A stretch of DNA of 64,000 bases from DASUXA01 sp036378155 (GTDB lineage: Bacteria > Actinomycetota > Actinomycetes > Mycobacteriales > Micromonosporaceae): the NCBI GenBank assembly GCA_036378155.1, contig DASUXA010000051.1, positions 18,267 through 82,266 of the forward strand, given 5' to 3'. Each line of letters starts with the position of its first letter. Within the stretch, counting starts at the first letter, position 1. The position numbers were made by a program, and so were the translations under genes. The notes below the pieces were generated by a model. That model did no database searches, had not been told where the DNA came from, and worked only from the letters and a program-made list of their open reading frames with translations. This document shows positions 52,052-60,205 of this stretch, one piece after another.

Positions 52052-53623
52052 TCAGGCGGGTCCGATCATCGCGGCGACGATCCGCGCGGACAGCGCCACC
52101 ATCGGCAGCCCGCCGCCCGGATGCGTCGACCCGCCCACCAGGTACAACCCGCGCACCGGTCCCCGGTTCGGGGTGCGTAACAGCCGACCCGCGTCGCCGT
52201 AGATCGCCCCGCCCGGCGCGCCGGTCGCCGCCTCGAGATCGGCGGGTGTGCGTACCTCACGGAACAGCACCCGGTCGCGCACGTCCACGCCGCGCCGGGC
52301 GAGGACCGCGAGGACGCGGTCGGCGTACGCGTCGGCGACCCCCGGGCGACGCCAGTCCACGCCACCCGCCGACGTCCCGTGTACCGGCGCGTTGACCAGC
52401 ACGAACCAGGCTTCGTGCCGGTCCGGGCGGACAGTCGCGTCGGCGGCGACGGTGACGAACACCGTCGGGTCGCCGGCCGGGCGGGCGGGGCGACCCCGTC
52501 CAGGATCGCCGAACACCGCGTCGAACTCGGCGTCGTAGTCGCGTGGGAAGAACACCGTGTGATGGGCGAGCCCCGGCGTGGCACCGCGTACCCCGAGCAG
52601 CAGCACGAACCCGGCGAGCCCACGGTCGCCCAGCCGCGCGGCGCGTCGGGGCGCGGGCAGCAGGTCCCGGTACACCGCCAGCGCGTCCGCGTTGGCGACC
52701 ACGACGTCGGCGGCGAGGTACCCGCCGTCCGCCAGCCGTACCCCGTGCACCCGGTCCCCGGCGACGTCGACGCCGACCACCTCGCTGCCGGTGCGCACCG
52801 CCACGCCCAGCCCGGTACACCGGGCGAGCAGCGCGTCGGCGAGGGTGCCCAGCCCGCCCCGCAGGTACCAGCCGCCGAAGGTCAACTCGGCGTACGGGAT
52901 CGCCGCCAGCGCCGCGGGCGCCCGACGCGGGTCGGCTCCGGTGTAGGTGGCGTACCGGTCGAGCAGCGTGCGCAGCCGGGCGTCGGACAGGTACGACCGG
53001 CCCAGTCCCCGCAGCGTGCGCCCGGGCGCCACGGCGGCGAGGTCGCCGAGCCGCCAGGCGAGCCGGGCCACGGTCAGGGGCGAGTCGACCGGTCTGGTCA
53101 GCACGTCCCGCCAGGACGCCCGCCAGATCCGCGCGGCGCGCCGCCACAGCCGCCGCCAGTCGTCCGCCGCGCGGTCGCCCAGCGCCCCGCCGATCCGCGC
53201 CGTGAACGACTCGTGGTCGGCGACCGAGTCCAGCCGGGTGCCGTCGGCGAACACGTGCCGCACCACCGGGTCGAGCGGGACGAGGTCGAGTCCGGCTGCC
53301 GCCAGCCCGGCGAGGTCGAGCGCGCCGAGGGCGAACCCACCCGGCTCGGGTACGCCGGGATCGAACGCACCCGGCTCGGGCGCGTCGAGGTTTCCCGCGC
53401 CGGTACCGGCGAACAGGTCGGCGAACACCTGCGGCAGGGTGAGCAGGCTCGGACCGGTGTCGAACCGGAACACGCCGACCGGGGTGCTCCGCTCGTACCG
53501 TCCCAGCTTGCCGCCGACCGCCTCGGACCGTTCCAGCACGGTCACCCGGTGACCCAGCGCCGCCAGCCGGGCGGCGCAGGCAAGCCCACCGACCCCGGCG
53601 CCGACCACGACGACCCGGCTCAC
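52052..53623 (-). CDS. Carotenoid desaturase (CrtI/CrtD type)
   Basis: 523-residue FAD amine-oxidase-like desaturase. N-terminal VVVVGAGVGGLACAARLAALGHRVTVLERSEAVGGKLGRY binds FAD; C-terminal RGLYLVGGSTHPGGGLPMVALSARIVAAMI is the CrtI/CrtD signature. An insert rich in Glu-Pro-Gly (DAPEPGAFDPGVPEPGGF) is unusual. In the glycosyl-carotenoid pathway of Micromonosporaceae the desaturase beside cruF/cruC acts as CrtD (3',4'-desaturation), but phytoene desaturation is possible. GTG 53623 overlaps the glycosyltransferase stop. Confidence 0.9.
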   Translation of the reverse strand: MSRVVVVGAGVGGLACAARLAALGHRVTVLERSEAVGGKLGRYERSTPVGVFRFDTGPSLLTLPQVFADLFAGTGAGNLDAPEPGAFDPGVPEPGGFALGALDLAGLAAAGLDLVPLDPVVRHVFADGTRLDSVADHESFTARIGGALGDRAADDWRRLWRRAARIWRASWRDVLTRPVDSPLTVARLAWRLGDLAAVAPGRTLRGLGRSYLSDARLRTLLDRYATYTGADPRRAPAALAAIPYAELTFGGWYLRGGLGTLADALLARCTGLGVAVRTGSEVVGVDVAGDRVHGVRLADGGYLAADVVVANADALAVYRDLLPAPRRAARLGDRGLAGFVLLLGVRGATPGLAHHTVFFPRDYDAEFDAVFGDPGRGRPARPAGDPTVFVTVAADATVRPDRHEAWFVLVNAPVHGTSAGGVDWRRPGVADAYADRVLAVLARRGVDVRDRVLFREVRTPADLEAATGAPGGAIYGDAGRLLRTPNRGPVRGLYLVGGSTHPGGGLPMVALSARIVAAMIGPA

Positions 53624-54753
53624 CCGGTGCCCTCCGCCGCGTCGGGAGCGCGCACCGCGCGACCCTTCCAGGTCAGCGCGCCGCGTCGGCGTCGGCGGAA
53701 GGAGCCCACCACCAGGGCGCCGAACAACGCCACGGACACCGGATGAGCGAGCGCGTCCGGCCACGCCCGACCGCCGGTGGCGCGGGCGCTGGCGGCCCGA
53801 CCCACCACCCCGAGCAGGTACCCGACGAGCGCCGGCCACGGCCGCAACGGCGCCGCCAGCACCGGTACCAGATAGACCAGCGTGAGCAGGGTGAGCACCC
53901 CGGCGGCGCCGACCGGGGAGCCGAACGCCGCCCAGAGCGACTTGGTGTACCCGTCGACCAGGTCGCCCCACGACGTGTACATCCGGCACCGCGCCAGCGT
54001 CGAGCCGTCCGCCAGGGCGATCCGCCCACCGGACCGCTTCACCGCGCGGGCGAGGTCCACGTCCTCCAGTACCGACCCGCGCACCGCCGCGTGCCCGCCG
54101 GCCCGCTCGTACCCCTGCCGGGTCAGCACCAGGAACTGTCCGCCGGCAGCCGCCAGCGACGGTCGTCGACCCCGCTCCATCGCGCGCAGCGGCAGGAAGG
54201 TCAACCACGACCACGGCAGCAACGGCTGGACCAGCCGTTCGCCGGGGCTCGCCGCAACCAGTCCCGGGTACGGCGACACCAGGTCGAACCCGTCGAGCAG
54301 CCGGACCGCCGCCGCGACCGCGCGGGGCGCGAGCACCACATCGGCGTCGACGAAGACGAGTACGGGGGCGGCAGGGTCGGCGTGCTCGGCGAGTTGCCGG
54401 CAGGCATACGGCTTACCCAGCCAACCGGGCGGCGGCGATGCGCCGCCGACCAGGCGTACCCGCGGATCGTCGCCGGCCGTCGCGCGGACCACGTCGGCGG
54501 TACCGTCGGTCGACCCGTCGTCGAGCACCACGATCGACAGTCGGGGTACCCGTTCCTGAGCGAGCAGGGCGGTCAGGCACGGCGCGACCCGGTGTGCCTC
54601 GTCGCGCACCGGCAGCAGGACCGCCACCGGTACGTCCACCGTCGGCGGGTCCGGGTCGGGGCGGCGCAGCAGTCGCGCGTTGACCAGGGTGTGCGCGGTG
54701 AGCAGTCCGGCAGCCGCCGCGCACCAGGCGACCGGGTCGGTGAGCGCCCTCAT
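53620..54753 (-). CDS. cruC: Family 2 glycosyltransferase (CruC-like)
   Basis: 377-residue membrane GT2. Sugar-nucleotide motifs: VLLPVRDEAHRVAPCL, IVVLDDGSTDGTADVV, VLVFVDADVVLAPRAV, and GSVLEDVDLARAVKRSGG with WGDLVDGYTKSLWAAFG (Q/R-x-W type). N-terminal helix plus three C-terminal helices. Position between CruF and a desaturase fits CruC, which glycosylates the 1'-hydroxyl of carotenoids. ATG 54753. Confidence 0.87.
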   Translation of the reverse strand: MRALTDPVAWCAAAAGLLTAHTLVNARLLRRPDPDPPTVDVPVAVLLPVRDEAHRVAPCLTALLAQERVPRLSIVVLDDGSTDGTADVVRATAGDDPRVRLVGGASPPPGWLGKPYACRQLAEHADPAAPVLVFVDADVVLAPRAVAAAVRLLDGFDLVSPYPGLVAASPGERLVQPLLPWSWLTFLPLRAMERGRRPSLAAAGGQFLVLTRQGYERAGGHAAVRGSVLEDVDLARAVKRSGGRIALADGSTLARCRMYTSWGDLVDGYTKSLWAAFGSPVGAAGVLTLLTLVYLVPVLAAPLRPWPALVGYLLGVVGRAASARATGGRAWPDALAHPVSVALFGALVVGSFRRRRRGALTWKGRAVRAPDAAEGTG

Positions 54754-55526
54754 CGTCGTGCCCGTACCGGCACGTCACGGTCGCGGCGCGCCAGCCGCAC
54801 CGCCAGCGGTACCGCCGTCAACCCCATGCCGAGCGCGCCCCAGACCGCCGAGGCGGGCAGCCGCAGGAACACGGCGTGGGCCACGATGGACGAGCCGTAC
54901 GTCCACAGGTACAGCGCGAGCATCGGCGCGTCGGTCGCGAGGCGGGCGGGCGCGGCCCGGTCCCCGGCGAGCGCCGCGAACAGCGCTGTCATCGCCACCG
55001 CCACCACCAGCCAGCCCAGGTAGTTGCCGACCGGTACGCCGGGCACGCCCGGCAGCGCCGGACGGGGGTCGACCCAGCGCCAGTACCCCTCGCGGACCAT
55101 CTGCGGATCGAGGAACAGGTCCCAGGCGGCCAGCCCGAGACCGGCGAGCCCGACCCGCGCCGGTACCGACCCGGCCAGCCGGCTCGCGGCGACCCACGCC
55201 GGCCACGCCATCCACGTCCAGGCGAGCGGGATGACCGCCGGCACCCCGAGCAGTCGCGGGCCGAGCGCGTCGGTGTACGCGTACCGACCGAACGGCAACC
55301 CGGTCGCCACGCCCACCGCCTCGATCAGCAGCCCGCCGACGGTGGTGGCGACGACCAGGGCGACGGCGACGCGCGGTCCCCGGGTGAGGGCCGCGTGCGC
55401 CACGGACAGCAGGTACCCCAGCCCGACGGTGACCACCACGAGCGCCGCACGGGTGCCACCGGCGGTCAGCGGGTACCCGATCTGAGCCAGGACCAGCGCG
55501 GCGAACAGGGCCCAGAGCAGGCGCAT
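54750..55526 (-). CDS. cruF: Carotenoid 1',2'-hydratase (CruF/DUF422)
   Basis: 258-residue membrane protein with seven or eight helices. Family motifs: LIEAVGVATGLPFGRYAYTDALGPRLLGVPAVIPLAWTWMAWPAW, AWDLFLDPQMVREGYWRW and VGNYLGWLVVA. CruF adds water across the end of acyclic/monocyclic carotenoids, preparing the site for glycosylation. ATG 55526 overlaps the acetyltransferase stop (ATGA), and its own stop overlaps the glycosyltransferase start. Confidence 0.9.
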   Translation of the reverse strand: MRLLWALFAALVLAQIGYPLTAGGTRAALVVVTVGLGYLLSVAHAALTRGPRVAVALVVATTVGGLLIEAVGVATGLPFGRYAYTDALGPRLLGVPAVIPLAWTWMAWPAWVAASRLAGSVPARVGLAGLGLAAWDLFLDPQMVREGYWRWVDPRPALPGVPGVPVGNYLGWLVVAVAMTALFAALAGDRAAPARLATDAPMLALYLWTYGSSIVAHAVFLRLPASAVWGALGMGLTAVPLAVRLARRDRDVPVRARR

Positions 55527-56074
55527 CAGGCGGCGACGGACAGCGGCAGCGACCGGCCGAGGATGGCGAACGGTCGGTCGTCGCCGGGGAACTGGAAGTA
55601 ACGCAGGACGTCGACGAAGCCGAACCGGCGGTACAGCCGCCAGGCGCGCGACTTCTGCTCGTCCGCCTCCGGAGTGGACAGCAGCACCCGGGAACCGGGC
55701 GCCATGCCCAGCAGCCCGCGCAACTGTGTCGCGCCCAGCCCGTGCCCCTGCGCCGCCGGGCGGACATGCAGTTCGACGAGTTCGAAACAGTCGGTCAGCC
55801 AGGCTTTGCGTTCGTCCCGGCGCAGCGCCGAACGCACCTGGTCGTGCCACCACTGCCCGCGCGCCGAGGTGTACCCGTAGCCGAAGCCGACCAGCCCGCC
55901 CGTGTCGTCCACGGTGGCGACGGCGCGGAAGCCGGGCCGGCGCACATGCCCGGCCATGTACCCGCGTCGGGCCTCCATCAGGTCGCTGTGGTAGCCCATC
56001 GCCTCGCCGTACACCGCGATCACGTCGTCGAGCCGTCGGGCGAGGTCGTCCGGCGTCCACGCCACCAGCCTCAT
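55526..56074 (-). CDS. GNAT N-acetyltransferase
   Basis: 182-residue acetyltransferase. Acetyl-CoA motif in VELHVRPAAQGHGLGATQLRGLLG (Q-x-x-G-x-G/A). LVAWTPDDLARRLDDVIAVYGEAMGYHSDLMEARRGYMAGH is N-terminal. ATG 56074 overlaps the preceding stop. It is embedded in the carotenoid operon with 4-nt overlaps on both sides, so a role in pigment acylation or in coupling is possible but unproven. Confidence 0.85.
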   Translation of the reverse strand: MRLVAWTPDDLARRLDDVIAVYGEAMGYHSDLMEARRGYMAGHVRRPGFRAVATVDDTGGLVGFGYGYTSARGQWWHDQVRSALRRDERKAWLTDCFELVELHVRPAAQGHGLGATQLRGLLGMAPGSRVLLSTPEADEQKSRAWRLYRRFGFVDVLRYFQFPGDDRPFAILGRSLPLSVAA

Positions 56075-56787
56075 CTGGTCGGTGCCTCTCCATCCCGCCA
56101 CCCGATGACCGTACGGTCTCCGGTGACATCGAGTATCGCGAACCGCGCGAACAATTCCTCGTCGTACCAGCCGAGGCTGTCGGTGCGCTCGATCGCCCGC
56201 CGGTGCCCAGGCTGCCGGTACGCGAACCGGACCAGGTCGGATGTGGTCTTCCACACGGAGACGGTGCCCTGCCAGCCGAGCGGCGCCTCGCCGATGCCGA
56301 ACGCCGCCAGTACCCCGCCGGACGCGTCGAGTTCCGCCGCGACCGGCCCGATCGCGCGCCAGAACGCGACCGCGCGCCGGGGGTTGAGCCGGGCTCGGGT
56401 GAGGACGAGGACCGGTCCCTGGTCGCGCGCCGTCGGCGGCTCGCCGACCGGCTCGAACGGTTCCTGCCCCGCCCACCGTCCGCGGCTGGTCAGCGGGCGC
56501 AGCGCGAGCCGGCAGTGCCCGTCGGCGAGCCGTTGCCAGCCGGCGCGTACCGGGTCTGGTCGGGCGGCGGCGGTCGGGTCGTCCCAGACGATCAGCGCCG
56601 CCCAGCGTCGTGGGTCGGCACGGGCCGGACCGAACCGGCTGCCGCGCCCGGTACCGAGCAGTTTCGCGAATCGCACGCCCGGTACCCGGCGCAGCCGCAC
56701 ACGGTCGCGCGCCATCCGCCACAGCACCGCGGGCAGCCGCGCCGGTCGGGTCCGCCACACGTCGAGGGTGACGTACGGGGTGTTCAC
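56071..56787 (-). CDS. CrtA-like carotenoid ketolase (spheroidene monooxygenase family)
   Basis: 238 residues. The core FGIGEAPLGWQGTVSVWKTTSDLVRFAYRQPGHRRAIERTDSLGWYDEELFARFAI is closely CrtA-like (G-E-A-P-x-G-x-Q-G-T, A-Y-x-x-x-x-H-x-x-x-x-x-T-x-x-x-x-W-Y-x-E-E-L-F-A-R-F). CrtA of purple bacteria introduces a C-2 keto group in spheroidene. GTG 56787 overlaps the YbaK stop. Actinobacterial substrates are unknown; location beside CruF/CruC argues for a carotenoid. An unrelated monooxygenase role remains possible. Confidence 0.8.
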   Translation of the reverse strand: MNTPYVTLDVWRTRPARLPAVLWRMARDRVRLRRVPGVRFAKLLGTGRGSRFGPARADPRRWAALIVWDDPTAAARPDPVRAGWQRLADGHCRLALRPLTSRGRWAGQEPFEPVGEPPTARDQGPVLVLTRARLNPRRAVAFWRAIGPVAAELDASGGVLAAFGIGEAPLGWQGTVSVWKTTSDLVRFAYRQPGHRRAIERTDSLGWYDEELFARFAILDVTGDRTVIGWRDGEAPTR

Positions 56788-57272
56788 GCCACCTCGGCCG
56801 GCTTGCCGCCGGTGATCCGGACAAGTTCGGCGAACGTGGTCGGGAAGACCGCGTGCGGGATTCCGCCCGCCGCCCAGATCTCGGGGTACGGCTCGAGCGC
56901 CGTGTCGATGAGGGTTTGCAGCGGCGTGCGGTGGCCGAGCGGGGCGACGCCGCCGATCGGCTGACCGGTGTGTTCGCGGACGAAGTCGGCTGTGGCGCGC
57001 TTGACCGCGTCCACGCCGACCAGCGCGGCGACCTTGGCGGTGTCGACCCGGTGCGCGCCGGAGGTCAGGACCAGCAGCGGCTGCCCGTCCGCCGAGAAGA
57101 CCAGCGAATTGGCGATCTGGCCCACCTCGACGCCGAGCGCCGCGGCCGCCGCGATCGCGGTGTGTACCGCGTCCGGCAGCAGGCGGACCTGGGCGGGGCG
57201 ACCGTGCCCGTCGCACGCCTGAGCGGCGGCGAGGGCGTCCTGGACCGCTTGGACGTTGGGGTGCAGTGGCAT
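56784..57272 (-). CDS. YbaK/EbsC-type aminoacyl-tRNA deacylase
   Basis: 162-residue editing-domain protein. VRLLPDAVHTAIAAAAALGVEVGQIANSLVFSADGQPLLVLTSGAHRVD and DTAKVAALVGVDAVKRATADFVREHTGQPIGGVAPLGH contain the conserved Lys, and GxxP loop of YbaK. It hydrolyses mischarged aminoacyl-tRNA (usually Cys-tRNA-Pro or a related species). ATG 57272. It is the promoter-proximal gene of the carotenoid operon, which is odd for a tRNA-editing enzyme. Confidence 0.9.
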   Translation of the reverse strand: MPLHPNVQAVQDALAAAQACDGHGRPAQVRLLPDAVHTAIAAAAALGVEVGQIANSLVFSADGQPLLVLTSGAHRVDTAKVAALVGVDAVKRATADFVREHTGQPIGGVAPLGHRTPLQTLIDTALEPYPEIWAAGGIPHAVFPTTFAELVRITGGKPAEVA

Positions 57273-57363
57273 CGTTTCATCCTGCCCTGCCGTGCGGCGA
57301 CGCCGCGTCCCGGTCGCCCGCGTCGCGGGACCGGGACGCGCCCCGTGGTCGACGGCGACCGGG

Positions 57364-58323
57364 TCAGCCGACCGGGATCTCGCCGGGTTCGCCCGGTCCG
57401 GGGGTCCGCGCGGTCTCGGCGAGCGTGACGCCGATCAGGATGAGTACGCCGCCGAGCAGCTGGGCCGGGGTGAGCGCCTCGCCGAGCGCGAGGTACGCGA
57501 CGGTCGAGGCGACCACCGGTTCGACCATGCCGAGGATGCCCACGCTGGTCGGCGGCAGGTGTCGCAGCGCGGCGGCGACCAGCAGGTACGGGGCGACCGA
57601 TCCGCACCCGATCAGGTACGCCACGAGCAGCCAGACCGGTACTGCGTTGCTGGTACCGCTCAGGACGCCGACCGGAAACGTCCACAACGGTCGGACGACC
57701 GCTCCGGCGACCGCGGCGACCGCGAACGCCCAGAAGTTCAGCGACAGGGCGTCCCGACGGGCCACGCCGCGCGCCCCGAGCAGGTAGTACAGGGCGAACA
57801 GGACGGCTGCGCCCAGCCCGGCGGCGACCCCGATCGGGTCCAGGGTCCCCGTCCCGCTGCGCCATACCTGGGCGACGGCGGCCAACCCGACGATGCTGAC
57901 CACCAGCCCGCCCCACAGGCGCGGCTTGACCGGCTGTCGCTGGCCGAACCGGGCCCACAGGGCGACCAGCAGCGGAGCGGTGTACTCGAACAGCAGCGCG
58001 ATACCGACCGGCAGCCGGCTGATCGCCACGTAGTACAGCATCGGTACCAGGAAGAAACCGGCCAGCCCGTAGCCGGCCAGCAGCGGCAGTTCCCGCGCCG
58101 GCACGGCGAGCCGGCGCGGCCCGGGTCGTACCACGAGGCACAGCGCGAGCAGCCCGAGGCTCGCCCCGACGGCGCGCAGCTCGGTGAGTTGGGGCGCGTC
58201 CAGCCCGGCGCGCAGGATCAGCTTGGAGACCGTGCCGTTGATTCCGTACAGCAGGCCGGAGCTGAGCACCATGGCCAGGCCGACGGCGGGACGGGGGGTT
58301 CGTACGGCCAGAGCGACGGTCAC
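57364..58323 (-). CDS. EamA/DMT-family transporter
   Basis: 319-residue membrane protein with ten helices and two EamA repeats (LAMVLSSGLLYGINGTVSKLIL to LVALWARFGQ; IGVAAGLGAAVLFALYYLLGAR to TLAETARTP). Typical VGIALLFEYTAPLLVALW and SVGILGMVEPVVASTVAYLALGEALT are kept. Likely metabolite exporter; substrate unknown. GTG 58323 has no strong ribosome site. It ends 91 bp before YbaK and could be cotranscribed with the carotenoid operon. Confidence 0.9.
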   Translation of the reverse strand: MTVALAVRTPRPAVGLAMVLSSGLLYGINGTVSKLILRAGLDAPQLTELRAVGASLGLLALCLVVRPGPRRLAVPARELPLLAGYGLAGFFLVPMLYYVAISRLPVGIALLFEYTAPLLVALWARFGQRQPVKPRLWGGLVVSIVGLAAVAQVWRSGTGTLDPIGVAAGLGAAVLFALYYLLGARGVARRDALSLNFWAFAVAAVAGAVVRPLWTFPVGVLSGTSNAVPVWLLVAYLIGCGSVAPYLLVAAALRHLPPTSVGILGMVEPVVASTVAYLALGEALTPAQLLGGVLILIGVTLAETARTPGPGEPGEIPVG

Positions 58324-58540
58324 GTGGGTCGAGGCTACCGTCCGGCGGACACCGGCTGCGTACCGCGCGGCACCGCCGCACTGCGGTGAGCACCACCTGC
58401 CGGTGGCGATCGCGCGCCGGTGGCGATGGGTACCGCGCCCGCGACGGGCGGGCTGGTCGGAGCCGGTGTCGGGGATCGGACGACGCGCCGTGTGGATGAC
58501 GTTGCGCTCCAGCCGTACCGGGGGTTTACTGTAGGCGTGT

Positions 58541-58556
58541 TCGAACGGTTGTTCGA
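58541..58556. promoter_or_regulatory. SOS (LexA) box
   Basis: TCGAACGGTTGTTCGA matches the actinobacterial LexA consensus TCGAAC-N4-GTTCGA in every conserved position. It lies 280 bp upstream of the HEPN-ImuA'-ImuB-DnaE2 operon, where SOS control is expected from mycobacterial and caulobacter mutagenesis cassettes. Confidence 0.9.
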
Positions 58557-58597
58557 ACGACGTGGAAGGAGTGTTCGCGGCACGCCTTCCCGTTCGC

Positions 58598-58795
58598 GGC
58601 CTGCGGTTGGCCTCCGCAGCGCCGTCGGGTCGGACATTCGCGGGTCCGGCCCGTGGCGGGCCACTGCCCACCGCCCCGACCCCCGATCGGTGGGGCAGTG
58701 GCCCAGCCGGCCGGGCGTGGCGTGGGGAAGCACCACGCCCGGCCGGCACCGCTGCTGCGTCTTCCTCCGCAGCAGGCGAACCGCCACCCGGCGGT
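58598..58795 (+). promoter_or_regulatory. Hairpin-rich 5' leader of the SOS mutagenesis operon
   Basis: No convincing gene lies between the LexA box and the HEPN start at 58836. Instead there are successive stem-loops: CTGCGG/CCGCAG (58601-58619); a ~16-bp stem with one bulge (58658-58704); a perfect 15-bp stem GCCGGCCGGGCGTGG/CCACGCCCGGCCGGC (58706-58747); CTGCTGCG/CGCAGCAG (58752-58775); ACCGCC/GGCGGT (58780-58795). The strongest two adjoin directly. They may form an attenuator, an RNA element or stacked terminators that limit SOS read-through. Confidence 0.6.
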
Positions 58796-58835
58796 CCGCG
58801 TGTTGACCTCACGTCGACCTGGAGGGAGAACATCA

Positions 58836-59294
58836 ATGCGACCGACACCGACGCCGGCGGCGGGCACCGTTCCCGTGGCCGTCCACGGATTTCCTCACCG
58901 CACGCCGATCCAGCTCCTCGCCCTCGCCCGGCACGGGCTGGCCGAGGCGGAGCGGCTCGACTCCGACGGACTGCGGTATGCGACCGCCCACCTCGCCGCG
59001 CTGCGGGCGGCGGCCGCCGTGCTCGCCGCACGCGCCCGACCCGCCCCCGGTCGGCGTAACCGGGTGAGCAACGTGTGGTCGCTGCTCACCCTGGTCGCGC
59101 CCGACCTGAGCGAGTGGGCGACCTACTTTTCCGCCAGCGCCGCGAAGCGCGCCGCCGCGGAAGCGGGAATTCCCCGCGTGGTCAGTGCCCGCGAAGCCGA
59201 CGACCTGGTCCGCGCGGCGACCTCGTTTGTCGACGCGGTCGAGGACGCGCTCGGCATCGCCCGCCCGTTCACGTTCGACGAGCTGGTCGCCTGA
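58836..59294 (+). CDS. SAV_6107-family HEPN-domain protein
   Basis: 152 residues, mostly helical. HGFPHRTPIQLLALARHGLAEAERLDSDGLRYATAHLAALRAAAAVLAARARPAPGRRNRVSNVWSLL and YFSASAAKRAAAEAGIPRVVSAREADDLVRAATSFVDAVEDALG belong to the SAV_6107 HEPN group found with SOS mutagenesis genes. The classic RxxxxH HEPN nuclease motif is not obvious, so it may be a structural partner rather than an RNase. ATG 58836 follows GGAGGGAG. First gene of the operon. Confidence 0.85.
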   Translation: MRPTPTPAAGTVPVAVHGFPHRTPIQLLALARHGLAEAERLDSDGLRYATAHLAALRAAAAVLAARARPAPGRRNRVSNVWSLLTLVAPDLSEWATYFSASAAKRAAAEAGIPRVVSAREADDLVRAATSFVDAVEDALGIARPFTFDELVA

Positions 59295-59362
59295 GCGCCG
59301 AGCGCACCGCCCGTTGACCGGGCACCCGCACCGCATGCACCACCGAGGGGGGACGCACCATC

Positions 59363-60205
59363 GTGGCCGACATCGTCGCGCTGCGCCGCCACACCGGTCG
59401 CCAGGTCGCCGGCCACGTGACCGGGGAGGCGACCGAGGGTCGCGCCGCCGTCACCGCCGCGACCGGGGAGCGCGGGGCTACCGTCACCGCGCTGACCCGC
59501 ACGCCCGGTCTCGCCGGCCTGGTCCGCCCGGCGACGGGGCATCAGGACACGCTCGCCGACAACGTCGACCGGGTCCTGCCGGTCCTGCCCGAACTGCGCC
59601 CGCTGTTACCGGGCGGCGGACTGCGGCGCGGCGCCACCGTCGCGGTCTGCCCGGGGCAGCCCGTCTGGCCCGCCGGCGCCACCTCGCTCCTGCTCGCGCT
59701 GCTCGCCGCCGCGTCGCGGGGCGGTGCGTGGTGCGCCGTCGTCGGGGTACCCACGCTCGGCGCGCTCGCCGCCGCCGAGGTCGGCATCGACCTGCGCCGG
59801 CTGGCGCTGGTACCACACCCCGGTCCGGAGTGGCCGGGCGTGGTCGCGGCCCTGCTCGACGGGCTCGACGTGGTGGTCGCCGCGCCGTCCGGCCCGGTCG
59901 CTCCGGCAGTCGTGGGCCGACTGTCCGCGCGGGCTCGGCAGCGGGGCGCCGTCCTCGTCGGGTACGGCGGCCGCTGGGACGGCGCGGACGTGGCGCTCGA
60001 CTCGGTACGCGGCGTCTGGCAGGGCCTCGGTCAGGGGCGGGGACGGCTGCGCTGCCGGGAGTTGACGGTCACCGCGCGCGGTCGTGGCGCGGCGGCCCGT
60101 CCCCGCCAGGCACGCATCTGGTTGCCCGGCCCGGCCGGTACCCCGACCGCCGCCCCCGCTGCCCTGGCACCGGTCGCCGACCTGACGGGTGAGGTGGCGG
60201 TCTGA
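59363..60205 (+). CDS. imuA': ImuA'-like protein (RecA-fold accessory of SOS mutagenesis)
   Basis: 280 residues. Middle segment LPGGGLRRGATVAVCPGQPVWPAGATSLLLALLAAASRGGAWCAVVGVPTLGALAAAEVGIDLRRLALVPHPGPEW and the following VVVAAPSGPVAPAVVGRLSARARQRGAVLVGYG resemble a RecA-like ATPase core, but the Walker A lysine is missing (CPGQPVWPAGATS). Thus it may bind but not hydrolyse ATP. It links ImuB to the polymerase and RecA in known cassettes. GTG 59363 after GAGGGGGGACG; overlaps imuB by 1 nt. Confidence 0.88.
   Translation: MADIVALRRHTGRQVAGHVTGEATEGRAAVTAATGERGATVTALTRTPGLAGLVRPATGHQDTLADNVDRVLPVLPELRPLLPGGGLRRGATVAVCPGQPVWPAGATSLLLALLAAASRGGAWCAVVGVPTLGALAAAEVGIDLRRLALVPHPGPEWPGVVAALLDGLDVVVAAPSGPVAPAVVGRLSARARQRGAVLVGYGGRWDGADVALDSVRGVWQGLGQGRGRLRCRELTVTARGRGAAARPRQARIWLPGPAGTPTAAPAALAPVADLTGEVAV

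Noticed and set aside
58562..59059. Plus-strand open frame after the SOS box
   Set aside because: No ribosome site at a suitable distance, low-complexity Pro/Ala/Gly product and it overlaps the clear HEPN gene in another frame.
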